In this document: piece by piece, positions 52,023 to 59,951 of the stretch
Layout: every line of letters starts with the position of its first letter
Numbering within the stretch: position 1 is the first letter of the stretch
NCBI GenBank assembly: GCA_964549915.1
Contig: CAZJWX010000004.1
Location: 1 to 64,000, forward strand
Direction: 5' to 3'
DNA length: 64,000 bases
Source of the DNA: JAUZRW01 sp964549915
GTDB taxonomy: Bacteria; Chloroflexota; Anaerolineae; Aggregatilineales; Phototrophicaceae
Made by a program: the position numbers and the translations under genes
Notes under the pieces: generated by a model
The model's input: only the letters and a program-made list of their open reading frames with translations
Databases searched by the model: none
What the model was told of the DNA's origin: nothing

Positions 52023-52323
52023 GGTGGGGTTGCCTCCAAAAGCCAACAAAAATCGGTGGGATGCCCGCTCGCTGTCGCGAACGATTTCCCGGTGTGTTAT
52101 TAAGTTCTCTTGGTGCAAATTTTAAGGTGGCGTTAGAGGATTGTCAAAAAGTCTTCCATCACCGATTCGGCATGATGTTCTGGCACGATTCGGCGGCAAG
52201 GCTTGCAAATCCGCTGTTTTTGCCGAATGCGCTCGTAAGGTGGCCTCACCTGTTATAGGCAAGCCCTGCTCCCCATGTTAGAATCACCAGACTATTTTAA
52301 TAGACTTACAGGGCGAGAGGCTC
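52023..52323. promoter_or_regulatory. Divergent intergenic region, EF-G-like / SHMT-GcvT fusion
   Basis: 301 bases carrying divergent promoters. A leftward sigma-70 promoter is clear (listed separately). Rightward, TAGAAT at 52279-52284 is a possible -10 without a good -35. I looked for the glycine riboswitch consensus ahead of the glycine-metabolism gene and did not find it. A small dyad, CTATT-TT-AATAG, lies around 52292-52303. Confidence 0.5.
52119..52147 (-). promoter_or_regulatory. Consensus sigma-70 promoter for the EF-G-like gene
   Basis: On the minus strand: a perfect -35 TTGACA (52147-52142), a 17-base spacer and TAAAAT (52124-52119). The transcript would start near 52112, about 90 bases before the ATG at 52022. 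Confidence 0.75.
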
Positions 52324-55300
52324 ATGGTCGAACAAGTACAGCAAGATTATCTCTTCCGGGGAAACTTGGAAGAACTAGACCCAGAAGTCGCCGAATTGGT
52401 GCGGCACGAGACAGCACGTCAGGCGCGTACCATCATCATGATCCCGTCGGAAAGCACAATCCCAGAAGCGGTACGCGAAGCAGTTGGCAGTGCCTTCCAC
52501 AACATCTACGCCGAAGGCTACCCGCTGGAGAGCATGCGCCATATGGATGAGCGCGACATCCTGGATTACCACCAGCGCCTGCCAGAATACCGCCGTAACG
52601 CAGACAACCGCTATTACAAAGGCACCGAATACGCCAACTTGATCGAATCACTGGCACGGCGCAGGGCAGCCCAGGTCTTCGCCAATGAGCGCGTCAGTGC
52701 AGATCAACTGTACATCAATGTGCAGCCGCTCTCTGGCGCGCCGGCCAATAATGCCGTCTACACAGCGCTCATCAAACCGGGCGATACGATTCTGAGCATG
52801 GATCTGGTCGCAGGCGGGCACCTCAGTCATGGCTCCCCGGTGAATCGCAGCGGTAAGCAGTACAACATCGTCAGCTACGCGGTCGATGCTGAGACGGAAG
52901 TGCTGGATTATGACCGTATCCTGCAACTGGCGAAGGAGCATCAGCCTAAGATCATCATCGGCGGCTACAGCAGCTACCCCATAGCGCCGGATTGGGAGGC
53001 CTACCGCCGCATTGCCGATGAAGTTGGCGCGTATTTGCTGGCGGATGTCGCCCACTTCGCCGGGCTGGTTGCGGCAGGGGTCTATCCGAGTCCGGTGGGC
53101 ATTGCGGATATTGTCACATTCACTACCCACAAGACGCTGAACGGACCGCGTGGCGCGGTCATCATCACGCATCGCAAAGACCTGTCCGCTAGGCTGGATC
53201 GTGGTGTGTTTCCTGGTGAACAGGGTGGCCCACACGTGAACAGCATCGCAGGGCTGGCGGTGGCGCTGCGCTTCGCCATGACCGAGCAATTCCAGCAGTT
53301 GCAGCAGCGCACGCTGGATAACACCCGTCGCCTTGCCCAACGCCTCGCCGAGCGCGGTTTGCGCATCCCGCATGGCGGCAGCGACTCGCACATGCTGGTC
53401 GTTGACCTGAAAACCATCATCGGGGATGACGGCACACCTCTCAGCGGCGATATGGCAGCACGTATCCTCGACCTCGTGGGTGTAGTCTGCAATCGACAGA
53501 CGATCCCCGGCGATACCAGCGCATTGCGGCCTTCCGGTATCCGTCTGGGCACCCCCTGGATCACCCAGCGCGGGGCAGGCTTCGCCGAAATAGACGAACT
53601 GGGCGACATCATCGCCGATGTGCTGCTGGCCTGCCGCCCCTTCCGCTACACGGGCAAAGATGGGGCGCGTGCCAAAATCGACTTCGACACGCTGCAAAAT
53701 GCCCGTCTCGCTGTGCGCGACCTGATCGACCGCCTGGGTATCGATACCGACGCGGACGCTGATCCCTACCCGCACTTCGCCTACCTGGATGATGCCTACA
53801 ACCCCGGCTGGCAGACGTTCGCCGTGCGGGGTGCCAGGGCACAGGAATTTCTCAATATCGCCGTGACGAGCGATGTGCTGGCGCTGGCCCCCGATGAGCC
53901 GCAGCCTACCCACATTCTGGAAGCCGACGGCAAGCACATGTCCTCCGGCTATGTGGAAATGGTCAGCGATGACGAATATCTGCTGCATGTGGCGGATCAG
54001 CCGGCACGTGTTGCGGCGTGGCTGCGGTCGCTCTCCGACGGTTTTGTGGTCTTCGACCCGAACGATCTCTACGCCAAAGTTCCGGGGCCGGTGGATGTCG
54101 CCTACATCGGCGAGACGGAGAAGAACCTGACCACGCCAGCGGACGATGAGGGGGTCGCACAGAAGACGACTTTCATCGGCATGGCGAACCTCCAGGCCAA
54201 CTCCCCCGAACTGCCGGCCTTCCACTACGAAGCGCCCCAGCAGCCTGAACTGCTCAAGAGCGCTCTGTGGGAGGCTCACCAGCAGCTCAGCGCCAAGATG
54301 GGCGAATTTGCGGGCTACGATATGCCACTGTGGTATGACAGCGTGCAGAGCGAACATCTCGCCGTGCGCAAGGGCGCTGGCATCTTCGATGTGACCCACA
54401 TGGGCGTCTGGGATGTGCAGGGAGCGGGGGCGGAGGCCTTCCTGCACGCCCTCACGACGAATGACGTGCAGCGCCTGAAAGTGGGTTCATCACACTACAC
54501 CTTCTTGTTGGATGAGAACGGCATCCCCTTTGATGATCTGCTGATCTACCGCCTGGGAACGGATCATTTCTTCCTGGTGGTGAATGCCAGCAACAACGAA
54601 AAGAACTGGGCGTGGGTCAATGCTGTCAAAGATGGGCAGGTGCGCGTCGATGCCGCCATGCCACAGCGGCGGGTTGCAGCGCAGGATGTGACCATCCGTG
54701 ACCTGCGAGCCAGGAGCAGCGGCGCAGATCGGCGCGTGGACATCGCATTGCAAGGGCCGCACAGCAAGAACGTACTGCTGGAGATGCAGGCCAGCGATGA
54801 TGACATTGCGAAGATCAAGGCGCTGAAATGGGCAGGGATCACGCATGTGCGCCTGGATGGTTTTGATCTGTTGCTCTCGCGTACGGGATACACCGGGGAG
54901 CGCACAGCGTACGAACTCTTCCCGCACCCGGATGACGCTCTGGCGCTCTTTCGCCGCCTGGTGGAACTGGGAGCCGTACCCTGTGGCCTCGCGGCGCGTG
55001 ACAGCCTGCGCATCGAAGCTGGCTTGCCACTCTACGGGCATGAACTGGCAGGTGATCTGAGCTTGAACCCGGCGGACGCAGGCATGGGCAGCTTCGTCAA
55101 ACTGTACAAACCCTTTTTCGTCGGCAAAGCCGCGTTCGTCGCGCACGAAGCCAAACGCGATGCTGAAGTGACTCGCTTCCGCATGGATCAGAAACGAGCG
55201 CGTCCGGCACACCAGGGCGACCCCGTGATTGATGCGCGTGGTCGCGTCGTGGGTATCGTCACAAGCTGTTCGATTGACAGCGAGGGCTACCAACTCGGAC

Positions 55301-55461
55301 AGGTGTACTTGAAGAAAGAACATCGCAAGCGCGGGACAACGCTCGGCGTGTACGCGGGTTCGACACGCACGAGGGCGGGGGATTTCGGTAGTCTGCGCAT
55401 GGGCGACCGCGCCCCAATGCCGGAGCCAATCACGATTCTCAGCCGCTTCCCCAGGCGCTGA
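52324..55461 (+). CDS. Fusion of serine hydroxymethyltransferase and aminomethyltransferase (GcvT)
   Basis: A 1045-residue continuous protein. Residues 1 to about 440 are SHMT (GlyA): IPSESTIPEAV, NIYAEGYP, RYYKGTEY, DVAHFAGLVAAGVYP and PLP Lys270 in TTHKTLNGPRG. There is an insertion of about 27 residues between NIYAEGYP and RYYKGTEY. Residues about 643-1045 are GcvT: GEFAGYDMPLWYDS, KGAGIFDVTHMGVWD, FDDLLIY, VVNASNNEKNWAW, SRTGYTGERTAYELF and GLAARDSLRIEAGLPLYG. Residues about 495-590 look like a decayed GcvT N-domain. This couples the tetrahydrofolate-dependent step of glycine cleavage with serine synthesis. GAGAGG precedes the ATG. gcvPB and gcvPA lie about 7 kb downstream. Confidence 0.9.
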   Translation: MVEQVQQDYLFRGNLEELDPEVAELVRHETARQARTIIMIPSESTIPEAVREAVGSAFHNIYAEGYPLESMRHMDERDILDYHQRLPEYRRNADNRYYKGTEYANLIESLARRRAAQVFANERVSADQLYINVQPLSGAPANNAVYTALIKPGDTILSMDLVAGGHLSHGSPVNRSGKQYNIVSYAVDAETEVLDYDRILQLAKEHQPKIIIGGYSSYPIAPDWEAYRRIADEVGAYLLADVAHFAGLVAAGVYPSPVGIADIVTFTTHKTLNGPRGAVIITHRKDLSARLDRGVFPGEQGGPHVNSIAGLAVALRFAMTEQFQQLQQRTLDNTRRLAQRLAERGLRIPHGGSDSHMLVVDLKTIIGDDGTPLSGDMAARILDLVGVVCNRQTIPGDTSALRPSGIRLGTPWITQRGAGFAEIDELGDIIADVLLACRPFRYTGKDGARAKIDFDTLQNARLAVRDLIDRLGIDTDADADPYPHFAYLDDAYNPGWQTFAVRGARAQEFLNIAVTSDVLALAPDEPQPTHILEADGKHMSSGYVEMVSDDEYLLHVADQPARVAAWLRSLSDGFVVFDPNDLYAKVPGPVDVAYIGETEKNLTTPADDEGVAQKTTFIGMANLQANSPELPAFHYEAPQQPELLKSALWEAHQQLSAKMGEFAGYDMPLWYDSVQSEHLAVRKGAGIFDVTHMGVWDVQGAGAEAFLHALTTNDVQRLKVGSSHYTFLLDENGIPFDDLLIYRLGTDHFFLVVNASNNEKNWAWVNAVKDGQVRVDAAMPQRRVAAQDVTIRDLRARSSGADRRVDIALQGPHSKNVLLEMQASDDDIAKIKALKWAGITHVRLDGFDLLLSRTGYTGERTAYELFPHPDDALALFRRLVELGAVPCGLAARDSLRIEAGLPLYGHELAGDLSLNPADAGMGSFVKLYKPFFVGKAAFVAHEAKRDAEVTRFRMDQKRARPAHQGDPVIDARGRVVGIVTSCSIDSEGYQLGQVYLKKEHRKRGTTLGVYAGSTRTRAGDFGSLRMGDRAPMPEPITILSRFPRR

Positions 55462-55472
55462 TGGCCTTCTGT

Positions 55473-55494
55473 GGGGCGATTCATGGATCGCCCC
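55473..55494. repeat. REP-like palindrome
   Basis: GGGGCGAT (55473-55480) and ATCGCCCC (55487-55494) flank a 6-base loop, just after the fusion gene and before the convergent RCK gene. Same arms as the element at 34865-34888. Probably both a dispersed repeat and a transcript end. Confidence 0.6.
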
Positions 55495-55517
55495 TACCCC
55501 AACAGCTTCTGCCACTG

Positions 55518-56615
55518 TTACCGTGATCGCTCAACCCGTTGGTTGCGTGCAACGATCTCCGTGATTTTGTCGTGACGGGCGAAGAGCACCAGCGTATCCC
55601 CCGCCTGGACAACAATTTCGCCATCCGGGTGCACGACGGGTTCATATCCGTTTTCGCCGTGCAGCACAATGTCGATGTCCTCACCTTCTTGCAGGAAGTC
55701 AATCGACTTGCCCGCCATGAATGAGCCAGTCTGCACGACGAGCTTGATCATGCTGAATTCCGCCTCGCCCACCTGTAGCGTCTGCGTGATTTCGATGCCG
55801 ACCGCTGTCCCCGCGAAAGCCGGAGCCGCCAGATCAGATGCGCTCATGACCTCCACATTGAGGAAGCGCTTCAACTGCTCGGCAAAGCGTGCATCCCACA
55901 TCCGAGTCACGATGCGCACCTCCGGGTTCAAGTCCCGGGCGCGCATGGTCAATTCCAGATTGATATGATCGTCCGATGTACACAACACGACCGAACGCGC
56001 GTATTCGATCCCGGCATCCTTCAGAGTCGTCGGCGAACGTCCATCCCCCATCAAGAGCGGTACGTTCAGCGAGACCAGTTCTTCATCCGCTTCTTCGCTG
56101 ATGGCCTGCTCGACAGCCACCACCTCGAAGCCCATCAGCACGAGCGTGCGGATCACACGCAGCCCCACATGCCCAACGCCAACAACAATCACATGATTTC
56201 GGTAGGTTCTTGCTACGGCCAATTCCCATGCACTCCGTCGCTCATTGCGGTTGAAAAATAGTCGGAAGAAATCTACAGCGCCCTGCCCCACAATATAGAC
56301 GCCGATGGCGGGCTGTATGTACCAGAAGAGGATCAAATACCATTCATCGGGCACGTAATCCAGTGGATTTTCGATAATCGTCAGCGCCAGCATGACATAG
56401 GGCAGGTCAACCAGGGGGATGGCCTCATACCCTGCGAAGACTGTCAGCCGCCCATAGACCCAACCGCCCACGAAAATCGAAAGCATAATCGCCAGCAAGG
56501 GGCGACGAAATTCACTGACTAAGGCACGGGTATCATGCCAGACGGCGCGAGCATAGCGGATGAGGCGGAGCGGCGGACTACCGCCACCAGGGATTACAAG
56601 TTGTGATTCCGGCAT
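55518..56615 (-). CDS. Membrane RCK (TrkA-N/TrkA-C) protein without K+ filter
   Basis: A 365-residue protein. Two or three N-terminal TM segments (about 40-60, 70-90 and 103-120) precede an RCK domain: NAD-binding HVIVVGVGHVGLRVIRTL (about 140-160), a Rossmann fold to about 260 and TrkA_C (about 280-355). The position where channels carry the filter TVGYGD is instead WYIQPAIGVYIVGQG, so K+ selectivity is not predicted. Tandem paralogue of the gene at 56654-57796, 38 bases upstream. AAGGGT lies 7 bases before the ATG. Could be a nucleotide-gated regulator of the adjacent SLC13-type permease or an unusual channel. Confidence 0.78.
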   Translation of the reverse strand: MPESQLVIPGGGSPPLRLIRYARAVWHDTRALVSEFRRPLLAIMLSIFVGGWVYGRLTVFAGYEAIPLVDLPYVMLALTIIENPLDYVPDEWYLILFWYIQPAIGVYIVGQGAVDFFRLFFNRNERRSAWELAVARTYRNHVIVVGVGHVGLRVIRTLVLMGFEVVAVEQAISEEADEELVSLNVPLLMGDGRSPTTLKDAGIEYARSVVLCTSDDHINLELTMRARDLNPEVRIVTRMWDARFAEQLKRFLNVEVMSASDLAAPAFAGTAVGIEITQTLQVGEAEFSMIKLVVQTGSFMAGKSIDFLQEGEDIDIVLHGENGYEPVVHPDGEIVVQAGDTLVLFARHDKITEIVARNQRVERSR

Positions 56616-56653
56616 GAACCGACCCTTCGTGCGCAGTGTAACGCATCTATCCG

Positions 56654-57796
56654 TTAGCGATTATAGTGATTGCGCGTTGCAACCTGCAAACAGCGCTCTT
56701 CATGTCCGAAAATCACCAGGATGTCGCCAGCCTTCAGCAGCGTTTCGCGGCTGGGCTGCACCTTGGCCGGGTGACCTTTGGCGCAGTGTAGCACGACATC
56801 AATACTCTCTTGCTCCTGCAAACTGCCGACCGTATGCCCGTCAATGAATGACTGGTCGTTGATGGTCAGGCGCAGCGTGCTGTATCTCACATTGCCGATA
56901 CTGATTGACTGCGTGATTTCCACACCCAGCGCCAATCCCGCGAAGACCGGTGCCGAAACCTGCGAAGAACTCAGCACAGACTGCACGTTCATAAATTCTT
57001 TGATTTGTGTGGCAAACTGGTCATCCCAGACGCGAGCCACGATGCGAATGTCGCAGTTCATGCCGCGCGCCCGCATGATCGCATCAAGGTTCGTATGGTC
57101 ATCACCCGTGCAGGCAATGAAAGCATCGGCGTATTTCAAACCAGCGCTCTCCAGGACGGTATCCTGGGTGCCATTCCCACGCAGCAGGGGAACGCGCCGG
57201 GATACGAGGAATTCGTCGACCCCCTCGGTAGGGTTCATGTCAATAGCGACCACATCGACATCGAGTTCATCCCGCAGGATCTGGATGACGCGCAGTCCTA
57301 CATGCCCGGCACCCAGCACAATCACATGATTCCGATACGTCGAAGCCACAGCTTCCCTCCAGGCATCCAGGCGACGAGTACGGTCGAAGAACAAGCGCAC
57401 GAACTCGACAGCACCATCGCCGACAATAAAGACGAAAATCGGCGGCAGGGCATACCAGAAGATCACCAGATACCATTCGCGCGGCGTCTCGTCATAGGCC
57501 GCCGGTGTCTCCAGGATCATCAGTTGCAGCATGGTATAGGGGCGGTCAATCAGCGGAATATCCGGGATAATGTCCAACGTGGGGTCTTGCATCAGCCGCT
57601 GCTGCGCGGCGTAAGCGTGCAGCTCCCCGTAGATATAACCGCCGAGCAGCGTCACCAGCATGAATGTCAGGATCGGACGGTTGAATTCGCTCCACAGCGC
57701 CTGCGTATCCTGCCAGATGGCACGCAGCGTCCGCCGCCAGGTCGGGCGTCGGCGAGGCGCGTAGTCAATGGGGCGCGACTGTGGAATGACAGACAT
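56654..57796 (-). CDS. Membrane RCK (TrkA-N/TrkA-C) protein without K+ filter
   Basis: A 380-residue paralogue of the preceding gene: TM segments near 43-60, 85-100 and 115-135, RCK Rossmann domain with HVIVLGAGHVGLRVIQIL, and a TrkA_C domain with a C-terminal ILVIFGHEERCLQVA strand. The pore-loop region reads WYALPPIFVFIVGDGAVEF, again without TVGYGD. The acidic Asp/Glu after the second strand (VVAIDMNP) suggests NAD(H) binding. It is the first of two co-directional genes, divergent from the SLC13-type permease. Confidence 0.78.
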   Translation of the reverse strand: MSVIPQSRPIDYAPRRRPTWRRTLRAIWQDTQALWSEFNRPILTFMLVTLLGGYIYGELHAYAAQQRLMQDPTLDIIPDIPLIDRPYTMLQLMILETPAAYDETPREWYLVIFWYALPPIFVFIVGDGAVEFVRLFFDRTRRLDAWREAVASTYRNHVIVLGAGHVGLRVIQILRDELDVDVVAIDMNPTEGVDEFLVSRRVPLLRGNGTQDTVLESAGLKYADAFIACTGDDHTNLDAIMRARGMNCDIRIVARVWDDQFATQIKEFMNVQSVLSSSQVSAPVFAGLALGVEITQSISIGNVRYSTLRLTINDQSFIDGHTVGSLQEQESIDVVLHCAKGHPAKVQPSRETLLKAGDILVIFGHEERCLQVATRNHYNR

Positions 57797-57974
57797 GGCT
57801 CAGGCAATCCCGGCAATAGGTGGAACAAGGACACCGCTCATATTGTACTCGATTGCTCGTGAAAACTGAAACAAAGCACACCGCTTTTCCCCGCTGATTT
57901 TCACATAGGCGCTTTGACGAATTGCCAGTACGATAGGGCGCGGTGATTACGCAACCGAGGATTTCAAGCGACAT

Positions 57975-59843
57975 ATGACACCAGAAATGTGGATTACATT
58001 GGCGATCCTGGTAGTCGCGATTGTCCTCTTCATCACGGAATTCCTGCGCGTCGATGTGGTCGCGCTGTTGGCGTTAATTGCGTTGATGCTGACAGGGATT
58101 CTGACGGTGGATGAGGCACTGGCAGGCTTTTCCAGCAGTGCGGTGCTGCTCATCGCGGCGCTCTTCATCGTTGGTGGGGCTGTCTTCCAGACGGGTTTGG
58201 CGAATACCATCGCAGATGGGGTTCTGCGAGTTGCCGGGACAAGCGAGACGCGGCTATTGATCGTGGTGATGGCAGCAGTCGCCGTCATGTCTGGCTTCAT
58301 GAGCAATACGGGCACGGTCGCCGTTCTGATGCCCGCTATCATCGGCATTGCGCTGCGGCTCAAGCTCAGCCCGGCGAGGCTGCTGATCCCGCTGGCATTT
58401 GCCTCGTCATTGGGCGGTGCTGCGACGCTGATCGGCACACCGCCGAACATCATCGTCAGCGAAGCCCTGCAAGAAGCTGGCTACGATGCCTTCGAGTTCT
58501 TCAGCTTCGCTCCGATGGGCATCATCCTGATCTTGGTCGGCATTGGCTTCATGCTGCTCTTCCGCCGCTTGCTGCCCGACCGCCAACCAGCCCAGGAAAG
58601 TCAGCAAGCATCAACCCCGGCGGAATTGCTGGAAGAGCACCGCCTGCCGGATAGCATCTTCAAGATGCGCGTGCGCAGTACGTCCCCCTTCGTAGACCGC
58701 GCCATTCAGGATGTGCGTATGTCCGAAAAGTATGATATCGACATCCTGGAAATCTCCCGCCCTGCACCGCCGCGCACCCTGGCAGCAGTCGGCGAGACGC
58801 AAATCGTCGTACAATCCAAACGTAACATCCCCGTGCACCCTCGCCCGGATACGGTGCTGCAACACAACGATGTGCTCATCGTCCGTGCAGATGGTGGCGA
58901 TGTCGCCAAGGCCGCCGCGACCTACAACCTCGCCATCCAGCCCAAATCAACGGATGATTACGAAGCTCTGATCTCGCAGGAAGTCGGCGTTGCAGAAGTC
59001 GTGCTGCCGCCGCGCTCTTCGCTGATCGGCAAGAACATCGTCGCGCTGCGCTTCGGCAGAACCTACCGCCTGACGGTGCTGGACATCAAGCGACCGGGGG
59101 TCGAACAGGTGGACATCAAACACACGCCGCTCGAATTTGGCGATACGCTACTGGTACAGGGGGAGTGGAAGGACATCTTCGAACTGCGCAAACGCCCGCG
59201 CGATTTCGTGTTGATCGGCGGCACGGCAGAGATTCGGTCTCATCTGTACAACCGCGATAAAGCGCCGATTGCACTGCTCATCATGCTGGGGATGCTGGTG
59301 GTATTGGTCACAGGCTGGCTGCCCACCACAACCGCCGCAATGGTCGCTGCGCTGCTGGTCGTGCTCACAGGCTGCCTATCCATGGATGAGGCGTACAGCG
59401 CGATTGACTGGAAGAGCATTGTGCTGATTGCCGCGATGATCCCGATGAGTACAGCCATGGTCAATGTCGGCTTGATCGACATGATCGCCAACACTTTCAC
59501 GGGAACGCTGGGGCAATTCGGCCCGCTGGTGGTGATGGGTGGCCTCTTCGTGCTGACATCGGTCTTCACGCAGGTGCTTTCCAACACTGCGACCACTGTG
59601 ATCCTCGCCCCGCTGGCAATTGCAACAGCGCTCTCACTGAATGTGTCGCCGCAAGCCTTCCTGATGACCGTCGCGGTCTCCGCGTCAATGGCCTTCGCGA
59701 CTCCGGTGGCCTCCCCGGTCAATACGCTGGTGATGGGTGCGGGCAATTATCGCTTCCTGGATTACATCAAAATCGGCGTCCCATTGATCCTCGTCACGTT
59801 TGTCGTAGCAATGATCGCACTGCCGTTTCTCTTCCCATTCTGA
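57975..59843 (+). CDS. SLC13/DASS-type permease with RCK_C domains
   Basis: A 622-residue membrane transporter: TM helices at about 5-200 and 430-620 flank a soluble insert (about 215-415) with two TrkA_C (RCK_C) domains. The two inverted halves each carry the anion-transporter signature: FMSNTGTVAVLMPAI and LSNTATTVILAPLAIA. Family members move dicarboxylates, sulfate or arsenite with Na+ or H+. The internal RCK_C domains suggest ligand-controlled gating. It lies next to the two RCK membrane genes on the opposite strand. Confidence 0.9.
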   Translation: MTPEMWITLAILVVAIVLFITEFLRVDVVALLALIALMLTGILTVDEALAGFSSSAVLLIAALFIVGGAVFQTGLANTIADGVLRVAGTSETRLLIVVMAAVAVMSGFMSNTGTVAVLMPAIIGIALRLKLSPARLLIPLAFASSLGGAATLIGTPPNIIVSEALQEAGYDAFEFFSFAPMGIILILVGIGFMLLFRRLLPDRQPAQESQQASTPAELLEEHRLPDSIFKMRVRSTSPFVDRAIQDVRMSEKYDIDILEISRPAPPRTLAAVGETQIVVQSKRNIPVHPRPDTVLQHNDVLIVRADGGDVAKAAATYNLAIQPKSTDDYEALISQEVGVAEVVLPPRSSLIGKNIVALRFGRTYRLTVLDIKRPGVEQVDIKHTPLEFGDTLLVQGEWKDIFELRKRPRDFVLIGGTAEIRSHLYNRDKAPIALLIMLGMLVVLVTGWLPTTTAAMVAALLVVLTGCLSMDEAYSAIDWKSIVLIAAMIPMSTAMVNVGLIDMIANTFTGTLGQFGPLVVMGGLFVLTSVFTQVLSNTATTVILAPLAIATALSLNVSPQAFLMTVAVSASMAFATPVASPVNTLVMGAGNYRFLDYIKIGVPLILVTFVVAMIALPFLFPF

Positions 59844-59887
59844 GGCAACGCTGCCAAACGCATTCCCTGCTGTGGCTGTAACCAGCT

Positions 59888-59915
59888 TTGCCGCCTGAAC
59901 AGAAGGGGCTACAAT
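59888..59915 (+). promoter_or_regulatory. Candidate promoter for the exported S33 hydrolase
   Basis: TTGCCG (59888-59893), a 16-base spacer and TACAAT (59910-59915), about 37 bases before the ATG at 59952. Confidence 0.45.
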
Positions 59916-59951
59916 GCAGAAGTCTTAATTTTCTGCCAAGGAGTCCCTTCT

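Noticed and set aside
52023..52323. Possible glycine riboswitch before the SHMT-GcvT fusion
   Set aside because: The conserved glycine-aptamer blocks are absent in both strands of the spacer.
52648..54447. A 599-codon minus-strand frame
   Set aside because: It is antisense to the SHMT-GcvT fusion, whose catalytic motifs span the same bases. No domain is visible in the antisense product.
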